DNA of 6,778 nucleotides from an uncultured Pseudodesulfovibrio sp. (GTDB taxonomy: Bacteria > Desulfobacterota > Desulfovibrionia > Desulfovibrionales > Desulfovibrionaceae), in NCBI GenBank assembly GCA_947259235.1, contig CAMYLL010000145.1, forward strand, positions 1 to 6,778, read 5' to 3'. Both the position numbers and the translations under genes were made by a program. The notes beneath the pieces are model-generated. The model was not told where the DNA came from and searched no databases. It saw nothing but the letters and a program-made list of their open reading frames with translations. Positions within the stretch are counted from its first letter, which is position 1; each line of letters begins with the position of its first letter. This document shows positions 6,757 to 6,778 of this stretch, one piece after another.

Positions 6757-6778
6757 TGGGGCTGTACCAGATAACTAG

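Noticed and set aside
4303..6774. An 823-codon open frame on the plus strand, opposite the transporter genes
   Set aside because: It lies antisense to three well-recognised genes (binding protein and both permeases), its protein is rich in His, Gly, Glu and Arg without any known motif, and such long open antisense frames are common in GC-rich DNA.

Overview
This 6.8 kb window is GC-rich, gap-free bacterial chromosome. The gene types, the protein style and the small YgdI/YgdR-type lipoprotein suggest a Gram-negative proteobacterium. My best guess is the Desulfovibrionaceae (Desulfovibrio/Pseudodesulfovibrio-like), but this rests on general resemblance, not on a search.

Left part, plus strand. 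Bases 3-335 are the last 110 codons of an amidohydrolase-2 family metal-dependent hydrolase that begins outside the window. After a 111-base gap with a good sigma70-like promoter comes a 75-residue lipoprotein of the YgdI/YgdR (DUF903) type. It is followed at once by a strong rho-independent terminator, so it looks like a single-gene transcription unit.

Right part, minus strand. From about 6756 down to 749 five genes run in one direction with short gaps. In order of transcription they are a BMP-family substrate-binding lipoprotein, two different inner-membrane permeases (YufP-type and YufQ-type), a two-domain ATPase (YufO-type), and a dGTPase-like dNTP triphosphohydrolase (dgt). Gaps are 12, 6, 4 and 55 bases, so one operon is likely. 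The promoter would lie beyond the right edge. The first four genes make a complete BMP/nucleoside-class ABC importer: the lipoprotein captures ligand outside the inner membrane, the permeases form the channel, and the ATPase drives it. The fifth gene acts on intracellular deoxynucleotides, which fits a purine/nucleoside theme, although the ligand is not known.

Nothing in the window looks like a mobile element, CRISPR array, tRNA, rRNA or a clearly undescribed system. The points most worth a second look are the binding protein's departure from the usual PnrA-like ligand motif, a small hairpin across its stop codon just before a permease start that lacks a good ribosome binding site, its unusual N-terminus at the window edge, and the coupling of dgt to the transporter.
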